A stretch of DNA of 64,000 nt from JAJFUI01 sp963754135 (GTDB lineage Bacteria; Planctomycetota; Planctomycetia; Pirellulales; Thermoguttaceae). The position numbers and the translations under genes were made by a program. The first letter of the stretch is position 1, and each line of letters starts with the position of its first letter. Under the pieces are notes generated by a model that had not been told where the DNA came from, ran no database searches, and saw nothing but the letters and a program-made list of their open reading frames with translations. Positions 1 to 9,120 of the stretch are shown one piece after another. The stretch covers positions 2,294,001 to 2,358,000 of the forward strand of contig CAVWEY010000003.1 in NCBI GenBank assembly GCA_963754135.1, read 5' to 3'.

Positions 1-2320
1 CGTAGACGCTCACGTTCTCGATCACCCCGCCAAAACCCGGATTATTCGCGCTGTCGGCATTGCCGATGGCCACGACGGCCGGTGCGCCAATCAGGCTGCC
101 GCTCGCAGCGCTCCCAGTGACGCTCCCGACCAGCGCGCCCGCGGTCTTGTCGTACAGATACAAACTCGGCGTATTGCCGTTGGTACCGGTAAACGTTGCC
201 GCCACGTAGTACCAGTGGCCTGCGACAATGTTTGCGTCGGAGGCCGTTGCATTGCCCCAACCACCGGTAAAGTTTATGCCCGCCTCGATCACACCATTCC
301 TGTAATCAATGTTCATATACACCTTATTGCCGGTGTCGTCCGCTTCGCTGTACACCCGCCTGACGTCATTCGTTCCGGGAAGGGAATCAAACTTGAAATA
401 CGCCTCGACTGTGCAGTTTCGTCCGTACGTCAGCGGGACGGCAACCGAGGTCTTCTCGGCGCAGACCCCCATGCCGCTGGCGAAATGTGCACCCCGGTCG
501 GGCAGCCCCCGAAAGCCGGTATCTGAGTAGATGCTACCACCGGTGCCCGTATAGGCCAGACTGATGCCTCCCGTACCCCCTGTGTCGGCGGCCACCGTGA
601 CGCCGGGAACGATCGGGTCCTCATCCAGATTCCAGCGGTGGACCGGCCGGTCGGCCGCAGTCGCCGCCGGCGGGCCGAGCACCAACCCTTCTAACTCCAC
701 GCGGCAGCCCATGGGACTCGCCGGCCTGGACCCGGCGAACGGGTCGCCGTTGAACACGTCGATTTCCAAAACATTCTTGCCCGCGACAAACCCGCCGGCC
801 GCCGTGAACTCCCACCATTGGGCGAAGGGCGCGTTCCAGGAGTGTACGGGCACCCGTATCTTCCGGCCGTTCAGGCGGATGGCGTCGACATGTTCGTCGG
901 CGAGGAACCTTCCTCGAAGGGCGGCCGTACTCGGCAACGTCCCAGCAAGATCGAACGTTGTGCGAAAGGTGTACGTGACGCGGTCCGGCAACGGCGACGC
1001 GTCACCCACCGCTGAAATCCATTGCGACCTGGCGGCATCGTTGGCAAGCCAAACATCCGGGTCGGCGCGGCTGACAACGGCCGGCCGCGGCTTGAACTGG
1101 GAGTCATCGCTGCGGGCCGCCAGTTGCCAATGCGGGTCGGGGGCGCCCTCCTTCAGGCCCACGCCCGTGCTGAACACCTTGATCGCAGCCCACTTGGGCA
1201 TCTGACGGATGAAGGCCTCCGCTTGCGTCCGCGGCGCCTCTCCACCACTTCGTCCGCGAATGACCCTCACTATCCGGTTGCGGTCTGCTTCAACCCGGGC
1301 CGACTCGTCCTCGCCCAAGCGAACCACCTGTTCGCCGCGGTTGCCGCCGTCGTCACCCGTGGCAGCGCCGGCGGCGCGCAGCTCGATCTTGCCGCGGAAG
1401 ACGTGTGACTGGGTTGCGCCGGACTTATCCACTTCGACCCCGAACTCGGTGCCCAGGTCGGTGACGACGGCGGTGGGAGTGCGGACGGAGAAGAGAGGAG
1501 AGAGGAGAGGGAAGAGGGGAAAGGGGTCTGACCTCTGACCTCTGACCTCTGACCTCTCTACTCTAGCCGTCAGCTTGCCCAGCGAAAGGAAGCCGCCGCG
1601 GAGGGAATCGACTTCGTAGGTGCAGGGGCCTTGGAGGATGACCTTCGCGCCGGTGTCATAGGAGATTTCCATCAGGCCGGAGGACAAGGAATACGCCTGG
1701 CCCAAGGCGACGTCCCGGCGAACCGAAGTGGTTTGAGGGTCGCTCCAGCGGCAATCGGCCATGCCGGTGATCCGGCCGACAAGCTCCGGCGGCTTCTCCG
1801 GTCCGGCGACGACCGTCGACGAGGGCCGCGCCGGCCCGGCGACCTGGTAATCGTGCGACACCTTGTACAGCGAGGCGCCCAGGACCGCCAGGCCCGTAAT
1901 CACCGTGGCTGCCGCGTAGGAAACCAGCCAGCCGCCCAACGAAGAGTGGATAGTGAATAGTGGATAGTGGATAGTGGAAGAGGTGTCGATGGCGATAGGC
2001 GGAATGAGGGGCTCGGAATCCGGGGATCGGGGCGCGGGGCTTCCGTTTGGGGAGCCGAGGCTGGGGAACCTGGAATCCCAAATCCCGAGTTCCGGCTCGC
2101 TGACCGCCGGCCACGCGCTGCCCGCCGGCTTCGCCTTCTCCCGGTTCCACCGCCAATAGAGCAGGGCATGGACCCGCATGTGCTCGTGATACACCGCGCG
2201 TGCGGCGGGGTCTTCCAAGAGAATCGCTTCAAGCCGCTCGAACTCGGCCGGAGTGATCGAGCCGTCGATGATGCGGGAGAGCATCGCGGGCAGATCGGGA
2301 TGGGAAGACGGGGGCGTCAT
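1..2320 (-). CDS. FecR-domain / LamG-domain membrane protein (partial, 3' end beyond window)
   Basis: The reading frame is open from an ATG at 2320 to the window edge (over 770 codons). In order it shows a short N-terminal anti-sigma-like part ending near YWRWNREKAK, a low-complexity linker, one transmembrane segment (WLVSYAAATVITGLAVLGA, encoded near 1860-1920), a FecR-type region (TAVVTDLGTEFGVEVDKSG), and a concanavalin/LamG-like C-terminal region (YFKFDSLPGTNDVRR). The start overlaps the stop of the upstream sigma factor by ATGA, so the two genes are translationally coupled. Planctomycetes commonly pair such proteins with an ECF sigma factor. Its role is probably cell-surface sensing or regulation, which is inference. 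Two low-complexity tandem stretches (1491-1564 and 1943-1976) lie in frame inside the gene. Confidence 0.75.
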   Translation of the reverse strand, partial: MTPPSSHPDLPAMLSRIIDGSITPAEFERLEAILLEDPAARAVYHEHMRVHALLYWRWNREKAKPAGSAWPAVSEPELGIWDSRFPSLGSPNGSPAPRSPDSEPLIPPIAIDTSSTIHYPLFTIHSSLGGWLVSYAAATVITGLAVLGASLYKVSHDYQVAGPARPSSTVVAGPEKPPELVGRITGMADCRWSDPQTTSVRRDVALGQAYSLSSGLMEISYDTGAKVILQGPCTYEVDSLRGGFLSLGKLTARVERSEVRGQRSDPFPLFPLLSPLFSVRTPTAVVTDLGTEFGVEVDKSGATQSHVFRGKIELRAAGAATGDDGGNRGEQVVRLGEDESARVEADRNRIVRVIRGRSGGEAPRTQAEAFIRQMPKWAAIKVFSTGVGLKEGAPDPHWQLAARSDDSQFKPRPAVVSRADPDVWLANDAARSQWISAVGDASPLPDRVTYTFRTTFDLAGTLPSTAALRGRFLADEHVDAIRLNGRKIRVPVHSWNAPFAQWWEFTAAGGFVAGKNVLEIDVFNGDPFAGSRPASPMGCRVELEGLVLGPPAATAADRPVHRWNLDEDPIVPGVTVAADTGGTGGISLAYTGTGGSIYSDTGFRGLPDRGAHFASGMGVCAEKTSVAVPLTYGRNCTVEAYFKFDSLPGTNDVRRVYSEADDTGNKVYMNIDYRNGVIEAGINFTGGWGNATASDANIVAGHWYYVAATFTGTNGNTPSLYLYDKTAGALVGSVTGSAASGSLIGAPAVVAIGNADSANNPGFGGVIENVSVY
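1491..1564. repeat. In-frame purine-rich tandem repeat inside the FecR gene
   Basis: A run of GAGAGGA-type units is followed by four copies of TCTGACC-like units. On the minus strand it is read in frame as repeated SEVRGQR-type residues inside the FecR gene. A second in-frame run, of GTGGATA units, lies at 1943-1976. Such tracts look like expansions tolerated in linkers. Confidence 0.7.
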
Positions 2321-2856
2321 TTGTCTTGTTTTCCCGTGCGCAGCTTGTCCTGAACGCACTCGGCCAGTTGGCCCCGGATGCGGTACAGCGCATCGGAGAC
2401 CGCGCCGGGCGACTGGCCGGTCCTTTCAGCAATCTCCGCTATCGCCAAGCCGCTGCTGTAGCGCAGCTCGACCAACTCCCGTTTGGCCGGCGGAAGCTCC
2501 TCGATGCACCGGTCCAGCGCGGCCTGCTCGACATCGGGCGGCTGTGCCTCGTGGGCCACGGCCTCCTCGGCGAGCCGCGCGAGGAGGGCCTCGCCGAACC
2601 GAAGACGGTCGCGGCTCCGACGCTTGACGTGGGCCAACACCTGGTAGTGGGCGATGGCGCGGGCCCACGGCCAATAGGCCGCATCGTCGCGAAACTCCTC
2701 CCGCTTGCGCCAGAGGACCAGATTCGTCTCCTGGAGCACGTCTTTGGCGTCGGCTACGTTGGGCACCAGGGTGAGAATGTAGGCAAACAAACCCTGTTGC
2801 ACGCTCGTAATCCGGTCGACAGACGCTTCCAAGGAATCGAGCCCGCTCACGTCCAT
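2317..2856 (-). CDS. ECF RNA polymerase sigma factor (Rhodopirellula/Verrucomicrobium-type)
   Basis: The protein has 179 residues, normal for an ECF sigma factor. Region 2 is visible as AYILTLVPNVADAKDVLQET followed by AAYWPWARAIAHYQVLAHVK. Region 4 is visible as LPPAKRELVELRYSSGLAIA plus the helix-turn-helix RTGQSPGAVSDALYRIRGQL. A good ribosome site (GGGGGAG) precedes the ATG. Its stop overlaps the start of the FecR/LamG gene by ATGA, so the pair is almost surely one transcript. It probably directs polymerase to its own operon and other targets under control of the partner protein (family knowledge). Targets cannot be read from the sequence. Confidence 0.9.
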   Translation of the reverse strand: MDVSGLDSLEASVDRITSVQQGLFAYILTLVPNVADAKDVLQETNLVLWRKREEFRDDAAYWPWARAIAHYQVLAHVKRRSRDRLRFGEALLARLAEEAVAHEAQPPDVEQAALDRCIEELPPAKRELVELRYSSGLAIAEIAERTGQSPGAVSDALYRIRGQLAECVQDKLRTGKQDK

Positions 2857-2915
2857 GCCGCTCCCCCGGTCTTAGGGTATTCACCGCCGGCACACCCGCG
2901 CCGATGGCTTCTCCT

Positions 2916-2921
2916 ATTATA
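2916..2921 (-). promoter_or_regulatory. Possible -10 element for the sigma/FecR operon
   Basis: The minus strand reads TATAAT about 60 bases upstream of the sigma-factor ATG, in the only AT-rich patch of this intergenic region. No convincing -35 hexamer at 16-18 bases is seen, so this is a weak call. Confidence 0.3.
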
Positions 2922-3064
2922 ATTAGCGGATGGGACAAAAATCTCAGACGGAAACAAGAGCGTTTCTCTTGCGAAAAGGAATTGCGGCACGCGGGGAAAC
3001 ACGGGCTGACAAGCAGCCCGCGGCACCCTGCCACATATATTACCGAACTCGCTGACGCACTACC

Positions 3065-6020
3065 CTAGCCAATCGCCGCGCCCCGTGCCGCGCCTGAGAG
3101 CGCCGTCCGCAGGAACCGGCCGGTGTGGTTGTCTTCCATCGCGGCAACCTGCTCCGGCGTGCCCGTGGCGACGACCTGGCCGCCCTCGTCGCCCCCTTCC
3201 GGCCCGAGGTCGATGATCCAATCGGCCGTCTTGATCACGTCCAAGTTGTGCTCGATCACCAGCACCGTGTTGCCAAGATCAACCAGCCGGCCCAGCACCG
3301 CCAGCAGCTTGCGGAACGTCGTCGAAGTGCAGGCCGGTGGTCGGTTCGTCGAGGATGTAGACGGTTTTGCCGGTGTCGGTGCGGCTCAGCTCGGTGGCGA
3401 GCTTGATGCGTTGCGACTCGCCGCCGGAGAGCGTGGTCGAGGACTGGCCGAGGGTCATGTAGCCCAGGCCCACTTCGAGCAGGCCGCCGGTGAGCCGGGC
3501 GATGGCCGGGAAGTACTCGAAGAACTCCGCCGCCTCCTCCACCCGCATGTCCAGCACGTCGGCGATCGACCGGTCGCGGTAGCGGATTTCCAGCGTCTGG
3601 CGGTTGAAACGTTTGCCTTCGCACAGGGGGCAGTTGACGTAGAGGTCGGGGAGGAAGTTCATTTCGATCCGCCGCTGTCCCTGGCCCTGGCACTCTTCGC
3701 AGCGGCCGCCCTTCAGGTTGAAGCTGAAGCGGCCGGCCTTGTAGCCGCGGCCGCGGGCGTCGCGGGTGGCGGCAAAGACCTTGCGGATTTCGTCGAACAC
3801 GCCCGTGTACGTGGCCGGATTGCTCCGCGGCGTCCGCCCGATCGGCGACTGGTCGATCTGCACCACCTTGTCGATCCGGGTGGCGCCGCGGAGGCTGCGG
3901 TGCGGGCCGGGCTTGGCGGCCACTCCGCCCAGCCGCCGCACGAGCGCCCGGGCGAGCGTCTCGTCCAGCAGCGAACTCTTGCCCGACCCGCTCACGCCGG
4001 TGACGCACACCAGCGCGCCCAAGGGAAACCACACGCTCACGTCTTTAAGGTTGTTCGCGGTGGCGCCCTCGATGGAGATCGAGCGGGTCTTGGCCACGCG
4101 GCGGCGGCGCGGGGGCACGGGGATCCGCTCGGCCCCGGCGAGATAGCGGCCGGTGAGCGATTGGGGATGGGCGGCCACTTCCGGCGGCGTCCCTTGGGCC
4201 ACCACGCGGCCGCCGTGCCGCCCCGCCCCGGGCCCCAGGTCCACCAGCCAATCGGCGCGGCGCATGATCATCTCGTCGTGTTCGACCACCAGGACGGTGT
4301 TGCCGCGCGATTGCAGTTGGCCGAGGACGTCGATCAGGCGTCCGTTGTCGCGGGGGTGCAGCCCGATGGAAGGCTCATCGAGCACGTAACAGACGCCGAC
4401 CAGGCCGGAGCCTAGCCCGGCGGCCAGCCGCACCCGTTGCAACTCGCCGCCGCTTAAGGTGCCGGCGGGCCGGTCGAGCGTGAGGTAGCCCAGCCCGACG
4501 CGGTCCAGGAAATCCAACCGGGCGGCGAGTTCGACGAGGATCGGCTGGGCGATGGGAGATAGACAAGGAGACAAGGAGAGGGGGAGACAAGGAGAGAGCA
4601 GCTTATCGTTGTTCTCCTTGTCTCCCCCTCTCCTTGTCTCCCCCTCTCCTTGTCTCCGTGTCTCCTGATCTGTATTTGCCGCCGTCCCCAACTCCGCAAA
4701 GAACCGGCCCGCAGCCGACACCGGCAGCGCCGTCAACTCGTGGATCGCCCGGCCGCCGACGAAGACCGACCGGGCCTCGGGCCGCAAGCGGGCGCCGCCG
4801 CACTCGAGGCAAACCACCTCGCCGCGGAAGGTCTCGAGCCGCTGCCGCTTCAACTCGCTGCCGGTCGTGGCATATTCCTTTTCGAGCATCTGCAAGACGC
4901 CGCCGAAGCGCTTGCCCGAGCCGTGCAGCAGTTCGCCTCGGCGCTTCGCCGAGAGCGTCAAGAGCGGCGTGTTCCAGCCGATGCCGACTTTGGCCAGAAA
5001 GGGCTCGAGATGCTTCTGGCGTTTCCGCAAGGCGGCGGGCGAATCGTCCCGCCACGGCGCAATCGCCCCGTCGGCCAGCGAGAGCTTCAGATCGGGCAGG
5101 ACTAACTCCGGGTCGAACGCCACGCGGGAGCCAAGCCCCTCGCACCGCGGACACGCCCCGTAGGGACTGTTGAAGCTGAAGGTCCGCGGCTCCAACTCCT
5201 CGTAGCTGACATTGCAGTTGGGGCAGGCGTACTGGGTGCTGAAGAGCCGGTCGCGCCAGACCGGGCCATCGGGCGTCTTCTCCTCGTGCGCGGCCAGCAC
5301 CAGCCCGTCACCGTGATGGACCGCCAGGCGGACCGACTCGGCGATCCGCCCGCGGACCCCTTCGCGGACCACCACGCGGTCGATCACCGCCTCGATGTTG
5401 TGCGTTTTTTGGGCCACCAGCGCGGGCGGCTCGCCCACGTCGATTACCTGGCCGTCAACCCGCGCCCGCAACAGCCCGGCCTTGCGGATCGCCTCGAAGG
5501 CGTCCTTGTGCTCTCCCTTCCGGCCGCGGACCATCGGGGCCAGGATCATTGCCCGCGTCCCTTGGCTCAATTCCATCAGGGCGTCGAGAATCTGTTCGGG
5601 CGTCTGCTGGCGGATCGGCTCGCCGCACTGGTGGCACCTTGGCTCGCCGAGCCGGGCGAACAGCAGCCGCAGATAGTCATAGATTTCGGTGACGGTGGCC
5701 ACCGTGCTGCGGGGATTGTGGCTCGCGGCCCGCTGGTCAATCGAAATCGTCGGCTGGAGGCCCTCGATCAAATCGACGTCCGGCCGCTCCAGTTGGTGCA
5801 GGAATTGCCGGGCGTAGGTGGAGAGGCTTTCGATGTACTGCCTCTGCCCTTCGGCGTAGAGCGTATCGAAACAGAGCGAACTCTTGCCCGAACCGCTCCG
5901 CCCGGTGACGACCACGAACCGGTCGCGGGGCAGGTCGAGGTCGATGTTCTGGAGGTTGTGCGTCCGCGCCCCGCGGATGCGGATGTACTCGGCGGCGGCA
6001 GTCTGGATTTCCGGCGCCAT
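3065..6020 (-). CDS. uvrA: Excinuclease ABC subunit UvrA (frameshifted near 3320)
   Basis: This is the DNA-damage recognition ATPase of nucleotide excision repair. Both ABC halves are present: Walker A GRSGSGKSSLCFDT near residue 40 and GVSGSGKSSLLDE in the second half, and signatures LSGGELQRVRLA and LSGGESQRIKLA. Two zinc-binding modules are seen (CPNC...CPRC and CEEC...CPLC). The frame breaks in DEPTTGLHFDDV, about 75 residues from the C-terminus. The next frame (3065-3298) continues exactly as expected with GRLVDLGNTVLVIEHNLDVI, so one extra base near 3320 explains it. A low-complexity inverted-repeat insertion (4561-4666) is read in frame between the two halves. Total length of about 985 residues is slightly above family norm because of that insertion. 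The break is more likely a sequence error than a true pseudogene. Confidence 0.9.
4561..4666. repeat. Low-complexity inverted repeat inserted in frame within uvrA
   Basis: The plus strand carries several copies of AGACAAGGAG with GAGGGG spacers, a 13-base centre (CAGCTTATCGTTG), then the complementary CTCCTTGTCTCC copies, so the RNA could fold into a long hairpin. It adds roughly 35 Arg/Gly/Glu- and Leu/Ser/Pro-rich residues at a variable position of UvrA without breaking the frame. Confidence 0.8.
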
Positions 6021-6194
6021 CCTGTAGACGTTCGATACACTGGGGCATAATAAGGCGATCTTAAACTACCTAGTTTACCACGGATGGCGGCGGAAGTAAA
6101 GCAAGTCGCAGGCACGCTCCGTGTGCCGTCTGGGCCGTGGAAAAGGAAAAGGGAGCAGTTGGCTCTCCGCTCGGGAAAATGGTACAATATCATT

Positions 6195-6491
6195 ATGGTA
6201 GACTTCGGAAAAGGACCGACGCTGACGCAGGCGAATCCGTGGCTTCGGGATGAGGCCGAGCGGATCGGGCGGATTCTCGACGTGACAGAGCGGAACAGCG
6301 TCATCGAAGGGCTGCCGCCTTTCTCAGAGGACACAAGGGAGCGGCTGCGGAAAGAACTCACGGGCGGTTCTGAGCTTGCCCAAGCACCGGCGAATGATCT
6401 CGATCATCGGGGCGTAGTCTCGTGTGAATGCCGCCCTTGCGGCCTCGATGTACCGGCGCTGTCCATCGTCACTCTGGTCGTAGACCAATAG
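6195..6491 (+). CDS. Small VbhA-like Fic antitoxin candidate
   Basis: The 98-residue frame starts at an ATG 10 bases after a TACAAT-like motif. Residues 14-60 resemble the VbhA-type antitoxin: NPWLRDEAER, then NSVIEGLPPFSEDTRERL. The core NSVIEGL resembles the (S/T)xxxE(G/N) inhibition motif of Fic antitoxins, although an Asn stands at the first position. The part after about residue 60 is antisense to the fic gene and is probably unimportant. The gene is convergent with fic and overlaps its 3' end, unlike the usual same-strand vbhA-vbhT order. The alternative is a chance frame, but motif plus location make an antitoxin the better guess. Confidence 0.5.
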   Translation: MVDFGKGPTLTQANPWLRDEAERIGRILDVTERNSVIEGLPPFSEDTRERLRKELTGGSELAQAPANDLDHRGVVSCECRPCGLDVPALSIVTLVVDQ

Positions 6492-7010
6492 CGGCCTCCC
6501 GGTCTGTGCGGCAAGCAGGTCAGCGGCCAGCTTGATGGTGCGGGCGTTTCCCTCGCGGAAGGGATGGATTACCAAGAACTCGCCTTGGATCTCACCGACC
6601 GCGGCGCAGAAGGCGCGCTCCTCGGTAAGGGCGGTGGCAGGGAACTTCCGAAGCACGTTCTGCTCGTACGCCCGCATGTTCGCGTCCAGGAAGTCCGGGG
6701 CCGGCCAGGTAGTGCCAGGCTTGCTGATCCACACGCTGCGCCAGCGTCCCGCCCAATCGTAGAGGTCACCGAAGATGCGGGCATGAATGTGGCGCAGAAG
6801 ATCGCAGGTAACAGGCGTGTCCGTCCTCACTTCGCCGAGCAAATCCCGATAGGCGCGGGCAAGCGATTGCTCTTCCGCCGTCTGGAGCGTAATGAGATCC
6901 GTGATACCCAGTTTGTTGCGCAGCACGGTTCCCGCAGCATCGACGTACTGGGCCTCGATATTGCCGGACACGTCATACCGGCCGCCGGCTTTCTGCGATT
7001 CCTCAACCAT
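6324..7010 (-). CDS. fic: Fic-domain protein (AMP/NMP transferase, toxin-like)
   Basis: Fic enzymes transfer AMP or related groups from nucleotides to protein hydroxyls. The hallmark HPFREGNAR is present at residues 149-157 (catalytic His 149, phosphate-binding Glu/Gly/Asn, Arg 157). The upstream helix LLRHIHARIFGDLYDWAGRW is typical of the Fic core. I chose the ATG at 7010 because earlier starts would run into archease, which begins on the other strand at 7093. The chosen form is 228 residues and has no internal inhibitory SxxxEG helix, so a separate antitoxin (class I) is expected. A candidate lies convergently at 6195. Target protein unknown. Confidence 0.85.
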   Translation of the reverse strand: MVEESQKAGGRYDVSGNIEAQYVDAAGTVLRNKLGITDLITLQTAEEQSLARAYRDLLGEVRTDTPVTCDLLRHIHARIFGDLYDWAGRWRSVWISKPGTTWPAPDFLDANMRAYEQNVLRKFPATALTEERAFCAAVGEIQGEFLVIHPFREGNARTIKLAADLLAAQTGRPLLVYDQSDDGQRRYIEAARAAFTRDYAPMIEIIRRCLGKLRTAREFFPQPLPCVL

Positions 7011-7092
7011 GCCGTGAATATATGCCCCGGCACCGATCCAGGCTAGTGGGGGCCGATTCCCGGATACCCTCAGCCGGTGTACAATTCCTTGG

Positions 7093-7503
7093 ATGTACGA
7101 GATTTTCGAGCACACCGCCGACTTGGGTATCCGGGTCCGCGCCGGCGGCATGGACGAGTTGTTCGCCGACGCCGCCCGCGGGCTGTTCTCCGTGATGGTG
7201 GAGAACCCGGATTCCGTGCGGCCTTGCCAGGAAGTGACACTTAGCGTCCGCGGCGAGAACGTCGAGGAGTTGTTGCACGATTGGCTGGCCGAGTTGCTCT
7301 ACACGTTCCACGCCCAACGCCTCGTGCTGGCGGAGTTCCAGGTGCAGGTCAGTCCGACGGGACTAACCGCAACTGTACGGGGCGAACCGATCGACGTGAA
7401 GCGGCACCAGATCGACGTGGAGGTGAAGGCCATTACGTGGTGCGGGTTGAAAGTGGAGCAGATAGCGGACGGTTGGATGGCGGAGGTGATTGTGGATGTA
7501 TAG
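7093..7503 (+). CDS. Archease
   Basis: The protein has 136 residues, matching the archease family in length and pattern: MYEIFEHTADLGIRVRA at the start, the central LHDWLAELLYTFHAQRLVL, and the metal/ligase-contact end DVEVKAITWCGLKVEQ. Archease is the cofactor that lets the RNA ligase RtcB turn over many times and use other nucleotides. It lies about 100 bases upstream of rtcB on the same strand, supporting a joint RNA repair or tRNA-ligation role in the cytoplasm. The intervening DNA is a repeat hairpin. Confidence 0.9.
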   Translation: MYEIFEHTADLGIRVRAGGMDELFADAARGLFSVMVENPDSVRPCQEVTLSVRGENVEELLHDWLAELLYTFHAQRLVLAEFQVQVSPTGLTATVRGEPIDVKRHQIDVEVKAITWCGLKVEQIADGWMAEVIVDV

Positions 7504-7509
7504 GAAGAG

Positions 7510-7583
7510 GGATTAGAGATTAGGGATTGGGGATTAGAGTTCGTTCCCAATCCCCAATCCCCAATCCCTAATCCCCAATCCCT
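7510..7583. repeat. GATTAGG/CCTAATC low-complexity hairpin between archease and rtcB
   Basis: Tandem GATTAGGGATTGGG units are followed, after AGAGTTCGTTCCC, by complementary AATCCCTAATCCCC units. A long imperfect hairpin can form in RNA. It could attenuate read-through from archease into rtcB, or it may simply be a genome-wide repeat. It is not a CRISPR: units are too short and there are no unique spacers. Confidence 0.75.
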
Positions 7584-7600
7584 TTCCTGAGATCAATACC

Positions 7601-9064
7601 ATGTCCAAACCCGGCTACACCGGCCCGCTGGAGCGGATCGACGAGTGCCGCTGGCGGATCCCCAAGAGCTACAAGATCGGGATGCAGGTCGAGGGGCAAA
7701 TCTTCGCCGACGAGCGGCTGATCGAGCAGATTCGCGGCGACCAGGCCCCGGAGCAGGTGGCCAACGTGGCCTTCCTGCCGGGCATCCAGACGGCCAGCCT
7801 CGCCATGCCCGACATCCACTGGGGCTACGGCTTCTGCATCGGCGGCGTCTCGGCCACCGATCCCGCCCAGGGCGGCGTGGTTTCGCCGGGCGGAGTGGGC
7901 TATGACATCAACTGCGGCGTGCGGCTCTTGCGCACGAACCTCAAACGCGAGGAGATCGAGCCACGGTTGAGCCCGCTGATGGATTTGCTCTTCCGCTGCA
8001 TCCCGGCCGGCGTGGGGACCGGCGGACCGTATCTGTTCGGCGGCAAGGAACTCCGCCGCCTGCTGGCCGAAGGGGCGCCCTACCTGGCCACCCGCGGCTG
8101 GGCCACCCCCGGCGACCTCGAACACACCGAGGCCGGCGGCTGCCTGGCCGGCGCCGAGCCGGACTACGTGAGCGAGCGGGCCATCAAGCGGGGCGGCGAC
8201 CAGTGCGGCACCCTCGGCTCCGGCAACCACTTTCTCGAAGTGCAGATCGTCGAGGAAATCTGCGACGAAACTGCCGCCCGGACGATGGGCCTGGAAAAGG
8301 ACCAGGTCTGCGTGATGATCCACTCCGGCTCCCGCGGCTTGGGCTATCAGGTGTGCGACGACTCGCTGGCCGCCTTGCGCAAGGTCCCGGCGAAGTACGG
8401 CATCGAGTTGCCCGACCGGCAGTTGGCCTGCGCCCCGGTCGATAGCCCGGAGGGCCAGCACTATCTCGGCGCGATGCGGTGCGCGGCCAACTACGCCTGG
8501 GCGAACCGGCAACTGCTGATGTGGCAGACCCGCGAGGTCTTCGCCGGTTTCTTCGGCCGTGGGTGGGAATCGCTGCAAATGAACCTGATCTACGACGTCG
8601 CCCACAACATCGCCAAGATGGAGGAGCACACGATCGAGGGCCGGCGGCGGATGGTGTGCGTGCATCGCAAGGGGGCGACCCGGGCGTTCCCCGCTGGACA
8701 TCCCGACGTGCCCGAGCAGTATCGCCAGATCGGCCAGCCGGTCATCATTCCCGGCGACATGGGCCGGGCGAGCTGGGTGCTGGTGGGCCAGCCGGGCGGC
8801 ATGGAGAAGACCTTCGGCACCACCTGTCACGGGGCCGGCCGCGTGATGAGCCGCACGGCGGCCGTCAAGCACGCCCAAGGCCGGCGGATCGACCGCGAGC
8901 TGGCCGAAAAGGGGATCATCGCCAAGTGCCGGAGTTGGAAGGGCCTAGCCGAGGAGCAGCCAGCCGCCTATAAGGACGTGAGCCTGGTGGTCGACGTGGT
9001 GCATCGCGCCGGCCTAGCCAGCAAGGTTGCCCGCTTGCGGCCGGTGGGAGTGGTGAAGGGATGA
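7601..9064 (+). CDS. rtcB: RNA-splicing ligase RtcB
   Basis: RtcB joins RNA 2',3'-cyclic phosphate (or 3'-phosphate) ends to 5'-OH ends using GTP and Mn2+. The 487-residue protein is full length and keeps the family landmarks in order: GGVGYDINCGVRLLRTN, GTLGSGNHFLEVQ, HSGSRGLGYQV, HRKGATRAFPAGHPD, PGDMGRASWVLVG and TCHGAGRVMSRTAA, which holds the His that takes GMP. Its pairing with archease just upstream fits the usual RNA repair module. The start ATG follows the repeat hairpin and is the only in-frame start before the conserved region. Confidence 0.95.
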   Translation: MSKPGYTGPLERIDECRWRIPKSYKIGMQVEGQIFADERLIEQIRGDQAPEQVANVAFLPGIQTASLAMPDIHWGYGFCIGGVSATDPAQGGVVSPGGVGYDINCGVRLLRTNLKREEIEPRLSPLMDLLFRCIPAGVGTGGPYLFGGKELRRLLAEGAPYLATRGWATPGDLEHTEAGGCLAGAEPDYVSERAIKRGGDQCGTLGSGNHFLEVQIVEEICDETAARTMGLEKDQVCVMIHSGSRGLGYQVCDDSLAALRKVPAKYGIELPDRQLACAPVDSPEGQHYLGAMRCAANYAWANRQLLMWQTREVFAGFFGRGWESLQMNLIYDVAHNIAKMEEHTIEGRRRMVCVHRKGATRAFPAGHPDVPEQYRQIGQPVIIPGDMGRASWVLVGQPGGMEKTFGTTCHGAGRVMSRTAAVKHAQGRRIDRELAEKGIIAKCRSWKGLAEEQPAAYKDVSLVVDVVHRAGLASKVARLRPVGVVKG

Positions 9065-9120
9065 GGGATCGAGGATAAGGAATGGGGGCGCCGGGAACGG
9101 CAGTTGGACGCCAGGGGCGT

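Noticed and set aside
3123..4415. 430-residue plus-strand frame across uvrA
   Set aside because: It is antisense to clearly conserved uvrA, and its composition (Gly/Ala/Arg/His-rich) is typical of GC-driven open frames.
7510..7583. Possible CRISPR-like array
   Set aside because: Units are 7-14 bases, contiguous and inverse-complementary, with no spacers and no cas genes.
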